Source: Bombilactobacillus mellis (GTDB lineage: Bacteria; Bacillota; Bacilli; Lactobacillales; Lactobacillaceae). Taken from it: DNA of 64,000 nucleotides. The stretch spans positions 62,001 to 126,000 of the forward strand of contig NZ_KQ033878.1 of the NCBI RefSeq assembly GCF_000967245.1, in the 5' to 3' direction. The translations under genes and the position numbers were made by a program. Shown in pieces: positions 17,001 to 25,493 of this stretch (position 1 is the stretch's first letter; each line of letters opens with the position of its first letter). The notes beneath the pieces were generated by a model. It was not told the origin of the DNA, ran no database searches, and saw only the letters and a list, made by a program, of their open reading frames with translations.

Positions 17001-18316
17001 AAGGCATCTCCATTATAAGTAGAGCCGGTAAACCTACAATCCGGAGCAAATTCAATTCGATCTTCTTCAAATACTTGTTGATTTCCTGGACCTTCTGTAA
17101 CCCAATAGTTATTTGGCCTTAAAGGATCCGCATAATAATAAACACATTGCGCATTCACCGTACCCGAAATCGTTGCGCCAGCCACATGGCGATCACTAGT
17201 CCAAGAAAACTGCGATCCTGTATAGTTAATATTTTTATAAGTGATCCAGGTATAACCGCCATTTATTCCATCTGCATAAGAATTTTTACCTGGAACAACA
17301 TATTTTTTTGTCTTAGGGTCTATAACCTTATTTCCAGTATCTGGATCTTTTCCCGTCTGCGCTATTATACGATTAGCAGAAATTCCGGTATTACAACTAA
17401 TAACCCCCCAATATGAAGTACCATACGTATTCATATTTTCCAAGGTCCAATCTTCTTTATATGGTAAGGTATCCTTTGTTGAGTCATTATTAGGATTTAC
17501 TTCTGCCCCATAAAAGTTATATCCTCTTAAAGCTAGATCATTATAACCCATATTTAAAATATGGTTCTCACCATCAATGTCTAGGTTATCATGTCTAATA
17601 CAGACGTTATTCCAATCGTAACCAGGAGCACTCATAATTCCATTGCTATCAGGGGTACTAACATTAATCTGATAATCAGCAGCAGTATTCGCATCTAGTG
17701 TAGAAAGATCAATATTATTTTTCAAAAGAATTTTATGAATTTTTGAAACTGCTGTTGTATTTTGGCGATTATGCAGCTGACCAATTAAATTCGAACCACC
17801 ATTAGCCGTTAAATAATGCTTCCAACCGTTTGGACCGTTAGGGCCTCCCTTATCATAACAATTCATTGAGTACCCGGCGCTATTCTGTTGTTCAAGTGTT
17901 AATGAATTAGGGTTATCTATTTGCGTAGAACTCAGCGTACCCGAACTAGCAGGATCAAAAATAGCTTCTAAAAATCCCTTAGCGGTATAGACCGTAGCCG
18001 TATAACCGCCCTGCCCGTCTGCTGTTAAAATTAAATCCTGTGGTCCACTGCTATTTTTATATGAGTCTAAATACGAATCAGTCACGCCCGCATCCCGTAG
18101 TTTGGGATCTACTGGCAATACGGGCATCTGTGGCTTGACCAGTTCAGAAGTAGTTTTAGTTCCCGATAAGTTAGGAATACTAGTTGCAGTAAGTGTGTCT
18201 GATGGTGTGGAATAATTATCGCTGTTTGTTGCAAATACTGGCTTATTCACAACCAAAAGTCCCACGAAAAATGCAAAAACCATCAAACAATACTCTAATA
18301 TTTTCCGATTATTCAT
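14042..18316 (-). CDS. Second giant adhesin, paralogue of the 8720-13147 protein
   Basis: This 1424-residue protein starts at ATG 18316, eight bases after GGGAGAGG; a GTG 18 bases earlier overlaps that site. The signal peptide ends near NKPVFA. The layout repeats that of its neighbour: a pectate-lyase-like beta-helix (KIHKILLKNNIDL, LDIDGENHILNMGYNDLAL, WTLENMNTYGTSYWGVIS), a TGGDFSI motif, then Ig-like segments beginning PPLLRVQVQRSDG. A WxL-type end follows with GVIDYG and KINLTAQ and closes with ITWTLTVGP. Identity is high across blocks but loops differ, so this is an old duplication rather than a recent copy. It probably binds the wall through the C-terminus and a host or environmental ligand through the helix. 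Confidence 0.85.
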   Translation of the reverse strand: MNNRKILEYCLMVFAFFVGLLVVNKPVFATNSDNYSTPSDTLTATSIPNLSGTKTTSELVKPQMPVLPVDPKLRDAGVTDSYLDSYKNSSGPQDLILTADGQGGYTATVYTAKGFLEAIFDPASSGTLSSTQIDNPNSLTLEQQNSAGYSMNCYDKGGPNGPNGWKHYLTANGGSNLIGQLHNRQNTTAVSKIHKILLKNNIDLSTLDANTAADYQINVSTPDSNGIMSAPGYDWNNVCIRHDNLDIDGENHILNMGYNDLALRGYNFYGAEVNPNNDSTKDTLPYKEDWTLENMNTYGTSYWGVISCNTGISANRIIAQTGKDPDTGNKVIDPKTKKYVVPGKNSYADGINGGYTWITYKNINYTGSQFSWTSDRHVAGATISGTVNAQCVYYYADPLRPNNYWVTEGPGNQQVFEEDRIEFAPDCRFTGSTYNGDALELTGTATLDDGAIVNLYPHGTSAEHSNNDGINHGLYFKSDMPGKLLLKGASKLNIHCDDHDGNDLIQNDGTYKPGAFPSGGSIAHNAFPQPASAILMSNANSNITYQASNNGKSSPEINIDSDGPISKNASLVHFAGGKVTLERGKFSIQSKNLSKVINGQSVGYNTMGWGNHTNGLMAIGDQASVDVKTGGDFSIAANDDDQPMCLLYAPGSLNVNIMNPKNVSLDLRGNKNVLGADGDSPGLTENSALVSTNGQAKIKAYNTRISAWGDNTKPPGISNIGLADKKSTSKTVSIGMGDPTQPLANSNTKGVTVKNPLRAQEVILPFSGSGINFTAYLTDPNNNVIQAPKATTLDYLNAAMAQMNGKEFRYIRLSDLPGADLNLDADSQTSLPLQPNQRIINGKVQGDHWLNTNEPEKPEDAFTPHPPLLRVQVQRSDGTKIDLGTEVNKNAAQQKSNTDPTNTDVTEVTPSLLTRDNETGNLEVNTATGLGKKIDPTSNPQPHYLKDSDVTWDGGTWDQQNQDNHSFKYDLLKLIKQYNDAHPDKPLNLKSTDKILTSVVTNYQSSPISTTNINKLYLQPGAPKEYLIGDSITDMPVQYLANDDAASKITINGTIAKPGGGSPESFVQTITPIQHNTLTSANLTLPADATSTSGDYTVTFNGKDDQQNSSQSDALQWTYHVSNLPRYSGNKNIVDKNQTPISQQKKIVSGLDYDLITKFAPKNPNLPSPGNAIKITKDATANPSESNYNLYSETITATYTDAQGSHSQSLPFSYDKVYHATDFWSDQASFPAGTTFAIKRKLSIPQNDPGTNIRINSDSLISIADDSKETTLATSNALNYNSSGSVVLTTTGVIDYGNRILPLKRGSILKIDKNKSQNLSVKVTNNTTESQKINLTAQLSPELDDVFSNNLNYLSSNSYQPLAGEPVNVYSTDALAANNGKDITADWFHENDQIAGPELKFNSLPNVSTGTHKSQITWTLTVGP

Positions 18317-18840
18317 ATCTTTTGCCTCTCCCACGCAAAATCTATTTCGTAAATATTGATATTGATTTTATGAAAGTTTTTTATTTACATAAATAGTAAC
18401 ATCAATTTTACGAAAATGATGCTAATATGCTGATAATTTTTTCATTTTAGCCGCTAGTAGTTTTAATTTTAGCTGTATGATTCATAAAATTGCGGATGTT
18501 CGCAATTAATAAATATCATTATGACTTTTTTACATAATTTTCATGAGCAGTAGAAAACATTATCTAAATTGTGTATACCTAAATTAAAGCATCACTTTTT
18601 AGTAGTTTAAATCAGCCTACCGCGATTTTTATTTGCTGATCTTCTTTTAAACTCGTATTTAATAAGCAACCGCTACCAGAAATTTTTATGCTAAAATAAC
18701 GCTAGTCAGTCAGGACTTAGTTTAAAAGTTCTTTTAGTTTATTAACCTCGCTTCTCTTATTAAAATAAAAGTAAGACTTTCCTTAATTAAAAGGTTGCAG
18801 CTACAAATTACAGTTAGGTTTTTTTATTAGAGGAGTAATT
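18317..18840. other. Divergent intergenic region, adhesin 2 and ABC exporter
   Basis: This 524-bp AT-rich stretch separates the minus-strand adhesin from the plus-strand exporter. It holds three or four TTTCRTAAA motifs near the adhesin end. An extended -10 TGCTAAAAT at 18689-18697 on plus may serve the exporter, but it has no clear -35. A good AGAGGAG site precedes the exporter start. No coding frame of note is seen. Confidence 0.5.
18345..18415. repeat. Repeated TTTCRTAAA motif in adhesin 2 promoter region
   Basis: TTTCGTAAA at 18345-18353 faces TTTATGAAA at 18367-18375 as an inverted pair with centres 22 bp apart. TTTACGAAA at 18407-18415 lies 40 bp further on as a direct repeat of the 15-mer ATYRATTTTAYGAAA. 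A weaker copy, ATTCATAAA, is near 18480. Spacings near whole helical turns suggest an operator cluster for an unknown regulator. Confidence 0.45.
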
Positions 18841-19545
18841 ATGGCATATATTGAATTGAAGCATGTTTTTAAAATCTACAATCGTGGTCAAAATAATGAA
18901 ATTCGGGCTAATAATGATCTGACCTTTGCTTTAAACGCTGGTGAATTAACAATCATTGTCGGCGAATCAGGTGCCGGCAAATCAACTTTGTTAGATATTT
19001 TAGGGGGAATGGATACTATTACTGCCGGTTCTGTTCGGATTAATAATGAAGATATTTCTCATTATAACTATCGCCAGTTAACCGCCTTTCGCCGCCGTGC
19101 TGTCGGGTTTGTTTTTCAATTTTATAATTTATTACCTAATTTGACTGCCCGTGAAAACGTAGCTCTAGCTGCAGAATTAGTTTCTCAACCAGCAGCAATT
19201 GATGACATCTTACAAGCTGTAGGTCTTCACACCCGCCAAAATAATTTTCCCGGTGAATTATCCGGTGGTGAACAACAACGGGTTGCAATTGCGCGGGCTA
19301 TCGTCAAAAATCCCGCCTTACTGCTCTGCGATGAGCCCACCGGAGCGCTGGATTATCACACAGGTAAAAAAATCCTCAAACTCTTGCAGGATTTTTGTCA
19401 TTCACAAAATAAAAACGTCATTATAGTTACGCATAACCAAATGATTAAACCGATGGCCGATCATATCTTAGAATTGGCGGACGGACAGATTAAAAAAGAC
19501 GAACTTAATCCGACGCCGACACCGGTAGAACAAATTGAATGGTAG
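18841..19545 (+). CDS. ABC transporter ATP-binding protein (FtsX/MacB-type exporter)
   Basis: This 234-residue ATPase is standard for the LolD/MacB class. Walker A is GESGAGKST (about 42-50), the Q-loop is [13 protein letters not shown], the signature is [14 protein letters not shown], Walker B is [12 protein letters not shown], and the switch His lies in IVTHN. ATG at 18841 follows AGAGGAG. It precedes its permease by 7 bp. Such pairs expel lipids, peptides or antibiotics, or act on the cell envelope. The substrate is unknown, and no two-component regulator adjoins it as would be expected for a bacitracin-type module. Confidence 0.92.
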   Translation: MAYIELKHVFKIYNRGQNNEIRANNDLTFALNAGELTIIVGESGAGKSTLLDILGGMDTITAGSVRINNEDISHYNYRQLTAFRRRAVGFVFQFYNLLPNLTARENVALAAELVSQPAAIDDILQAVGLHTRQNNFPGELSGGEQQRVAIARAIVKNPALLLCDEPTGALDYHTGKKILKLLQDFCHSQNKNVIIVTHNQMIKPMADHILELADGQIKKDELNPTPTPVEQIEW

Positions 19546-19552
19546 TTAGGCC

Positions 19553-22147
19553 GTGATCGCAATGAAGAAAACACTACACAAAAATATCAGAAGAGAATTT
19601 CAGTTTTCATTTTCCCGTTTTTTATCGGTAACTTTATTATTGGCTTTAGGAGTTTTTGTCTTGGTTGGTCTCAAATCTACCGGACCTGATATGCGACTGA
19701 CTGCCAATCACTATTATCAACAGCATCATCTTGCTGATGCACAGCTAACAAGTAATTTCCCTCTCAGTAAAACTGACCGAAAACAAATTAAGAAACAACT
19801 GCAACAACATCATGGTCAACGGTGGGCTGCAGTACAACAACAAGATGGCCTCATTACTACCGGTTCAACTCCAAAAGTAATTCGGATACAGAACTTTACC
19901 ACTAACTTAGCTCAGGTTCATCTTTGTCAGGGACATTTACCCCGGCAAAATAATCAGTTGGTTCTCAATGTTCGTGATCGGCATCATTATCATCTGGGCC
20001 AGTGGTTAAATATTAAGTTTACTAGCGATCATAACGTTTACAATAATCTCCCGAAACAGCGCTGGCAGATTGTTGGATTTGTTACTTCGAGTGATTATTT
20101 AGATAAATCGCAATTGGGAGTGACCCCTTTACACCATGGTCGGGTGCAAACTTTTGGCTATGTGCGTCGTCAGGCTTTTGTGCATTGGCAGCCGACTATT
20201 ATCAAAATCAATTTTAAATTACAGCTGCGTAAAGCCTATAACCAAAGCTATGAACAACAAAATCAAAAATATGTCGATCGCCTGCAGCCGCTGGTTAACC
20301 GCTTGGCCGCCGCCAAAACACAACGTATCCGCCAACACTGGCAAGCTATTTATCAACAACAACTGCAGCAAATGCAAAGTTTAAATCCTAATAATCCCGC
20401 TGCCGTTTTCCAAGCACCGCAGCTATTGCAGCTTCAACAACGAATAGCGCATCTGCCCTCAGTTAGCTATACTATTCAAACCCGTAATGATTATGATTAT
20501 GGTTATCGCACTTTCGGGGAAGAAGCCCAGCGGATCGATATTTTGTCTCGAGTTTTTCCTTATGTTTTCTTTTTAGTAGCTTTAATTGTTTGCTTTACAA
20601 CAATGTCCAGAATGGCAAGTGAAAAGCGCACGGAATTAGGGGTCTTAACCGGACTGGGATATTCCAAGCCGGCAGCTGTGGAAGTCTTTTTAGTTTATGG
20701 TTTCTTATCTGGTCTATTGGGCTCGATATTAGGAGCTTATTTAGGTACCAAATTTTTAGCAGTGAAAATTTACCAAGCCTATGCAGCCAACTATGCCTTA
20801 CCAGCACTTTGGGCCCGACCAGCTTGGAAGTGGATTCTTATTGCCGGCACTATTGCTTTACTGGTCGCAATTGTGCCGCCGTTATTTGTTGCCTTTCGAG
20901 AACTGCAAGAAAATGTTGCTGACCTTTTGCAGCCGCTGGTTCCCACTAAAGGCGGAAGAATTTTTTTGGAAAAATGGACTGGATTCTGGCAGCGTCTGAG
21001 TTTTAAATATCAAATTGCTCTGCGGAATATTTTTCGTTATCAGATGCGGATGTTAATGACTATTATTGGTATTTTTGGTTGTACGGCACTTTTAATTACC
21101 GGCTTTGGTATTCGTGATTCGTTAACGGGAATTGTTGCTACCCAATACCAAAAGCTCATTCATTACGATGCGGTGGCGCTCTTGTCGCCGCAAATAAACT
21201 CGGAGCAACAACTGGCCTATCAAAAAAAGGTCCGGCAGCACCATGATGTCCGCCAAACCCAATTAATTAATTATCAAACTGTTTATGTTCGCTCCCCAAA
21301 AAATGCTGTCAATCAGGAAGTGACAGCTATCGCCGCACCGACTTATCACCAGCTAAATCACTTTATTACTTTAAAAAATCCTCAGCAACAACCGCTGAAC
21401 TTACACAAGCTCTCCGGAATTGTTATTACCCAAAAATTAGCTGCTGCCCAACATGTTGCAGTGGGTGATCAGTTAAAGTTTCAAGATCAATTGGGGCACC
21501 ATTTACATGGTCGTGTGGCCGCTATTAGTCAAATGTATGCCGGACATTTTATTTTCTTAGCTGGTACCCAATATCGAAAAATTTGGCAACAGCCGCTAAC
21601 TGCCAATGCTTTAATGATTAAGAACCGGCAACGCTCTTCCATTCCCTTGGATCATTTAGCAACGTGGCTAAATCACCAATCTGCTACACAAGGAGTAATT
21701 CGTTCCGATACGATTAAAGATGCCGTTAATTATATTCTAGATGGATTAAATAACTTGATTTTAATTATTATTATTTGTTCTTCTTTGTTAGCCTTGGTGG
21801 TTCTCTACACCTTAACTAATATTAACGTCGATGAAAGAAAACGCGAATTAGCAACTATGAAAGTTTTAGGTTTTTCACAAACCGAAGTGGTTATGTCAAT
21901 TTTTCGAGAAACACTCTTTTTAACAGGCATCGGCATTCTTTTAGGATTTGCAGGCGGTTATGGATTACATCATTATATTATGCAGACTTTGCCGCCGCAA
22001 AATGTCATGGTACTGCTGCGTTTGAAACCAACCAATTTTTTGGTTTCGACACTGATGACTTTCTTATTTGCCATCATCGTGATGTTAATCATGGCTTACA
22101 AAATCCAAAAAGTGGATATGTTAGCAGCTCTTAAAGAAACTGATTAA
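19553..22147 (+). CDS. FtsX-family ABC transporter permease
   Basis: An 864-residue permease. One N-terminal membrane helix (about 20-45) is followed by a roughly 280-residue extracytoplasmic domain rich in Gln and His. Three helices then form the first FtsX domain (FPYVFFLVALIVCF at about 335). A second unit starts near 490, with an extracytoplasmic insert and a final FtsX domain from about 735. The last 20 residues end KVDMLAALKETD, a typical FtsX tail. The start may be GTG at 19553 or ATG nine bases later. It forms a complex with the preceding ATPase. Confidence 0.88.
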   Translation: MIAMKKTLHKNIRREFQFSFSRFLSVTLLLALGVFVLVGLKSTGPDMRLTANHYYQQHHLADAQLTSNFPLSKTDRKQIKKQLQQHHGQRWAAVQQQDGLITTGSTPKVIRIQNFTTNLAQVHLCQGHLPRQNNQLVLNVRDRHHYHLGQWLNIKFTSDHNVYNNLPKQRWQIVGFVTSSDYLDKSQLGVTPLHHGRVQTFGYVRRQAFVHWQPTIIKINFKLQLRKAYNQSYEQQNQKYVDRLQPLVNRLAAAKTQRIRQHWQAIYQQQLQQMQSLNPNNPAAVFQAPQLLQLQQRIAHLPSVSYTIQTRNDYDYGYRTFGEEAQRIDILSRVFPYVFFLVALIVCFTTMSRMASEKRTELGVLTGLGYSKPAAVEVFLVYGFLSGLLGSILGAYLGTKFLAVKIYQAYAANYALPALWARPAWKWILIAGTIALLVAIVPPLFVAFRELQENVADLLQPLVPTKGGRIFLEKWTGFWQRLSFKYQIALRNIFRYQMRMLMTIIGIFGCTALLITGFGIRDSLTGIVATQYQKLIHYDAVALLSPQINSEQQLAYQKKVRQHHDVRQTQLINYQTVYVRSPKNAVNQEVTAIAAPTYHQLNHFITLKNPQQQPLNLHKLSGIVITQKLAAAQHVAVGDQLKFQDQLGHHLHGRVAAISQMYAGHFIFLAGTQYRKIWQQPLTANALMIKNRQRSSIPLDHLATWLNHQSATQGVIRSDTIKDAVNYILDGLNNLILIIIICSSLLALVVLYTLTNINVDERKRELATMKVLGFSQTEVVMSIFRETLFLTGIGILLGFAGGYGLHHYIMQTLPPQNVMVLLRLKPTNFLVSTLMTFLFAIIVMLIMAYKIQKVDMLAALKETD

Positions 22148-22181
22148 AAAAGCAGTGACCAAAGTTCGTCACTGCTTTTTT
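22146..22181. terminator. Strong bidirectional terminator
   Basis: AAAAAAGCAGTGAC and GTCACTGCTTTTTT form a perfect 14-bp stem with an eight-base loop. It separates the plus-strand exporter from the minus-strand M20 deacylase and serves both. Confidence 0.92.
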
Positions 22182-22197
22182 ACTGCTAATAACAAGG

Positions 22198-23415
22198 CTA
22201 TTTAAAATATTCTTTAATTATTTGCTGGTAGATATCAATGAAATCTAAATACATCGTTTGGGAAACGAATTCATTATCTTGATGCGCATTACCATTACCC
22301 GGACCAAAGACCACATAGTTAAAACCTTGAGGCTGATCAATAAGAAATTTAGAAGCATCAGTTCCTCCAGAAACCCCGACTGTCAAGATTTCATCGGCGG
22401 AAAAAGGAATTCCGGATAATTGTGCTTGTTTTTCTAATTGCTCAATTTCTTCAGCACTATAGTTTTGTTTTTGTAAATACGGTTGGACAATTTTTTGAAT
22501 TAGTTTGATGAGCTTGGCATCTTTATTACCCAAAATTGGAATAATGTTCATGTCGCACACTAAGTTGATTTGACCAGTAGTAGTGGCATTATAATGTTCA
22601 ATCACATTTTGGATAGTATCCAGAATTTTTTGATTAGCTAATTCAGGAATTGTCCGAATATTTAAAACAGCTTCGGCATAACCGGGGATCGCATTCGGCT
22701 GCTGGCCGCCCTTAATCACATCAATATTAAATAAGGTTTTACCTAAGACGTCATTTTCAGCAGTTGTCATTAAATCTGATAATTGACTTTCAATCTGATT
22801 TAACACCCGTAGAAGATGTTCTACTGCATTATTGCCTAAAGCTGGCATGGAACTGTGGGCTGCTTTACCAAAGGATTGAATTTTAAGATCTAATTCTCCT
22901 TTGCTGGCATAAACTACTACATAGCCTGAAGGTTCGCCAATCAGCAAACTATCAACATCTTGCATGTAACCCTGCTTTTGTAAAGTTTCAGCCCCATATT
23001 GTCCTACTTCTTCTCCGGAGGTCGCCAAAAACCGAATTGTTCCCGGAAATTGAAAATTACTTTCTTGAAGTTCGATTAAGGCAATAACCATTGCCGCTAA
23101 GCCTGATTTCATATCAGTACTGCCGCGACCATAGAGTTTATCATCCACGGAAGTTAATTTAAAGGGATCCGTTTGCCAATTATCCCGCTGGACATCCACC
23201 ACATCCATATGTCCTGACAAAGCTAAAACCGGTTTACCAGATCCTATTTCGGCAACTAAATTGGCCCGATCACCTTCTAATGGTAAAATTTGGCTGCTAA
23301 TATTATGTTCTTGTAATAATTTTTGTAAATAAATGGCTACCTGTTTTTCATGGTCATTAACCGAAGGAAAGCTAATCAATTTACTTAAAATATCCAATTT
23401 TTCTTTTATATCCAT
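22198..23415 (-). CDS. ArgE/DapE-family M20 deacylase
   Basis: This 405-residue zinc hydrolase has the M20 metal-binding segments: LSGHMDVVDV with the first His/Asp pair, GRGSTDMKSGLAAM with the bridging Asp, SGEEVGQYGAE with the catalytic Glu and a zinc Glu, and a final His in NAHQDNE. The family removes succinyl or acetyl groups from diaminopimelate or ornithine precursors, or cleaves small peptides. Length and sequence style fit the DapE-like group of lactobacilli, but no lysine-pathway genes are adjacent. ATG at 23415 is set by AGGAGG eight bases upstream. A terminator-like hairpin lies immediately before this ribosome-binding site. Confidence 0.85.
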   Translation of the reverse strand: MDIKEKLDILSKLISFPSVNDHEKQVAIYLQKLLQEHNISSQILPLEGDRANLVAEIGSGKPVLALSGHMDVVDVQRDNWQTDPFKLTSVDDKLYGRGSTDMKSGLAAMVIALIELQESNFQFPGTIRFLATSGEEVGQYGAETLQKQGYMQDVDSLLIGEPSGYVVVYASKGELDLKIQSFGKAAHSSMPALGNNAVEHLLRVLNQIESQLSDLMTTAENDVLGKTLFNIDVIKGGQQPNAIPGYAEAVLNIRTIPELANQKILDTIQNVIEHYNATTTGQINLVCDMNIIPILGNKDAKLIKLIQKIVQPYLQKQNYSAEEIEQLEKQAQLSGIPFSADEILTVGVSGGTDASKFLIDQPQGFNYVVFGPGNGNAHQDNEFVSQTMYLDFIDIYQQIIKEYFK

Positions 23416-23434
23416 TCTTACTACCTCCTGAAAC

Positions 23435-23472
23435 AAAAAGGACAGAGAAAATTAGCATTCTCTGTCCCTTTT
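23435..23472 (-). terminator. Terminator/attenuator between ppaC and the M20 gene
   Basis: GGACAGAGAA and TTCTCTGTCC form a perfect 10-bp stem followed by TTTTTG on the minus strand. It ends 20 bases before the M20 start codon, so it either ends ppaC transcripts or attenuates the downstream gene. Another stem (GACTAGAG/CTCTAGTC, 23473-23505) abuts it. Confidence 0.75.
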
Positions 23473-23511
23473 GACTAGAGAAATAAGTATCTTCAAACTC
23501 TAGTCTATTAG

Positions 23512-24447
23512 TTAAAATTGTTCTTGTAATGGTGGTACAATTTGCTTTTTACGCGAAACTACCCCCGGCAATTGCAGCCGATTTTGTTCAATTTGCTGAT
23601 TAAAGGCCGCACTAACCTTAGCCTGCAAGTTTTCATCACCGGCAACAACCATTGTAGTATCACTATCTAAGACATTGGTAATAGCTAATAAAAATAATTC
23701 ATAGCCATTATCTTGATTACTTTGTTGCATAGCAGTTTCAAATTCATTTTGCCGGGTCAATGCTTCCGGCAAATCAACTACATTAATCTGAGCAATCCGA
23801 ATCTGATGTCCGCCCATGTCAAAACTCTTGGCATCCGCATCAATTAATTCTGCAGCTGATTTAGCCGCAATATTAGTACCTGCCTTGAGCATTTTCAAGC
23901 CATAATCTTGATAATCAACCGCCGCCAGCCGAGCTAAAGCTGTGACTGCTTCGCGGTCAACATCTGTAGTAGTTGGTGATTTTAACAGCAAAGTATCGGA
24001 AATAATTGCAGACAGCATTAAACCAGCCATTTTTTGCGGAATTTCAATAGCATGTTCGTTATAAAGCTTCCATAAAATGGTACTGGTACAGCCGACTGGT
24101 TCTGCACGATAAAACAATGGTGCGGCAGTTTCAAAGTTAGCAATCCGATGGTGATCAACAACATGAGTGATCGTCACATTTTTTAAATCTGCTACACTTT
24201 GTTGTGCCTCATTATGGTCGACTAGCATTACTTCTTGAGCTTGATCGCCAACTTGATCAATAACTCGTGGTGCTGGTTGTTGGAAATAATCCAATACGAA
24301 TTTGGTTTCATCGTTGGGTTCTCCCAAAGCTACAGCCTCAGTTTCCAAGCCGAGCTGGTTTTGCAAATACGAATAGGCGATTGCGGCCACAATCGCATCT
24401 GTATCTGGGTTTAAGTGTCCAAATACTAATTGTTTTGCCAATTTCAT
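23512..24447 (-). CDS. ppaC: Manganese-dependent inorganic pyrophosphatase (family II)
   Basis: This 311-residue DHH-family enzyme hydrolyses pyrophosphate from biosynthesis, with two Mn ions at the active site. The motifs are all present: [11 protein letters not shown] (about 9-19) with the His and two Asp ligands, VDHNE around 77, and the DHH motif itself in VVDHHR (about 96-101). The C-terminal DHHA2 domain carries SRKKQ near the end (about 299-303), the conserved phosphate-binding SRKKQ. ATG at 24447 follows GGAGGG. It stands alone, with a LysR gene upstream 46 bp away. Confidence 0.96.
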   Translation of the reverse strand: MKLAKQLVFGHLNPDTDAIVAAIAYSYLQNQLGLETEAVALGEPNDETKFVLDYFQQPAPRVIDQVGDQAQEVMLVDHNEAQQSVADLKNVTITHVVDHHRIANFETAAPLFYRAEPVGCTSTILWKLYNEHAIEIPQKMAGLMLSAIISDTLLLKSPTTTDVDREAVTALARLAAVDYQDYGLKMLKAGTNIAAKSAAELIDADAKSFDMGGHQIRIAQINVVDLPEALTRQNEFETAMQQSNQDNGYELFLLAITNVLDSDTTMVVAGDENLQAKVSAAFNQQIEQNRLQLPGVVSRKKQIVPPLQEQF

Positions 24448-24493
24448 CCCTCCAATTAATTACGTATTGTATCTATTATAATACAAAGACCCA

Positions 24494-25462
24494 CTAATTG
24501 GATAGCCTCTCTTGCAGGCGCTCGCGATAAGATTTTTTTTCAATAAACTGATCCCAGCATTTTAAAAATTCAGCAATTCGGGGAATATTTAACTTGTCAA
24601 AACGATAAACAAAACTTATCTCAAATTTGATTTTGGGATCCAGCAGTGTTTGATAAACATGTACTTGATCTTGATTAGCCAAAACAAAACTTTCCGGTAA
24701 CACTGCATAGTAATCCTTTTTCTGAGCAAAATGGAGTATCTGCCACGGTGAAGCAAAGCGACCTTGCGTTTGCGGCGGATCTAAAAGTTGATTTTTAAAA
24801 CACTCATGTAGCAAATCCGTTAAATAATAATCATCCGGATATGTCACCCAAGGATGGTCTAAAGTGTTTTTCAATTTCAAATACTTCCGCTGTTTCCATT
24901 GAGGATTTTGGTGTAAGAGCACTAAATGCTCATTGATGATCTTTTTCGAATAATACAATTTCCAATTTTTGATTGAATCATCAGGCAAATACATAATCGC
25001 TAAATCAATTTTATTATTTTCCAAGTCATTCCATAATAAACGTCGTCTTAACAATGAAACCTCAATTTCAATTTGCGGCTGGACATCTTTATAATGAATA
25101 ATAAAATCTTCCAGCACTTGATCTTCAATGGTGGCTAAAAGACCAATTTTAATGAGTCCGGTGGAAGCCAACGTTGTTTGTTGAATATTATCCACCGCGC
25201 CAATCATTGTTTCATAGATATTATTAACCGCAGCTAAAAAAATACTGCCCGCATCCGTCAAATACACGCGTTTTCCGATATTATAAAATAAAGGAGCACC
25301 GAGGCCGCGCTCTAATTTTTTGATTTGCTGCGTGAGCGCCGGCTGCGTAATTCCCAAAATGCGCGCCGTTTGGGTGTAATTCAAATTATGAGCCAATTTG
25401 ACGAAATAACCTAAAGATTTCGAACTTAGTGATCTAATAAAATCATCTTGATTAGCATTCAT
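24494..25462 (-). CDS. LysR-family transcriptional regulator
   Basis: At 322 residues this fits the LysR family. The winged HTH occupies about 15-75 (LNYTQTARILGITQPALTQQIKKLE, GLGAPLF, then VYLTDAG). A two-lobed effector-binding domain follows from about 100 (GLIKIGLLATIE). The end is basic. It sits between parC and ppaC, both with independent functions, so its target is not obvious. It may control itself or ppaC. ATG at 25462 follows GGAGG. Confidence 0.9.
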   Translation of the reverse strand: MNANQDDFIRSLSSKSLGYFVKLAHNLNYTQTARILGITQPALTQQIKKLERGLGAPLFYNIGKRVYLTDAGSIFLAAVNNIYETMIGAVDNIQQTTLASTGLIKIGLLATIEDQVLEDFIIHYKDVQPQIEIEVSLLRRRLLWNDLENNKIDLAIMYLPDDSIKNWKLYYSKKIINEHLVLLHQNPQWKQRKYLKLKNTLDHPWVTYPDDYYLTDLLHECFKNQLLDPPQTQGRFASPWQILHFAQKKDYYAVLPESFVLANQDQVHVYQTLLDPKIKFEISFVYRFDKLNIPRIAEFLKCWDQFIEKKSYRERLQERLSN

Positions 25463-25493
25463 ATAAACTCCTCCGTTCTACAAACCTGCACTT

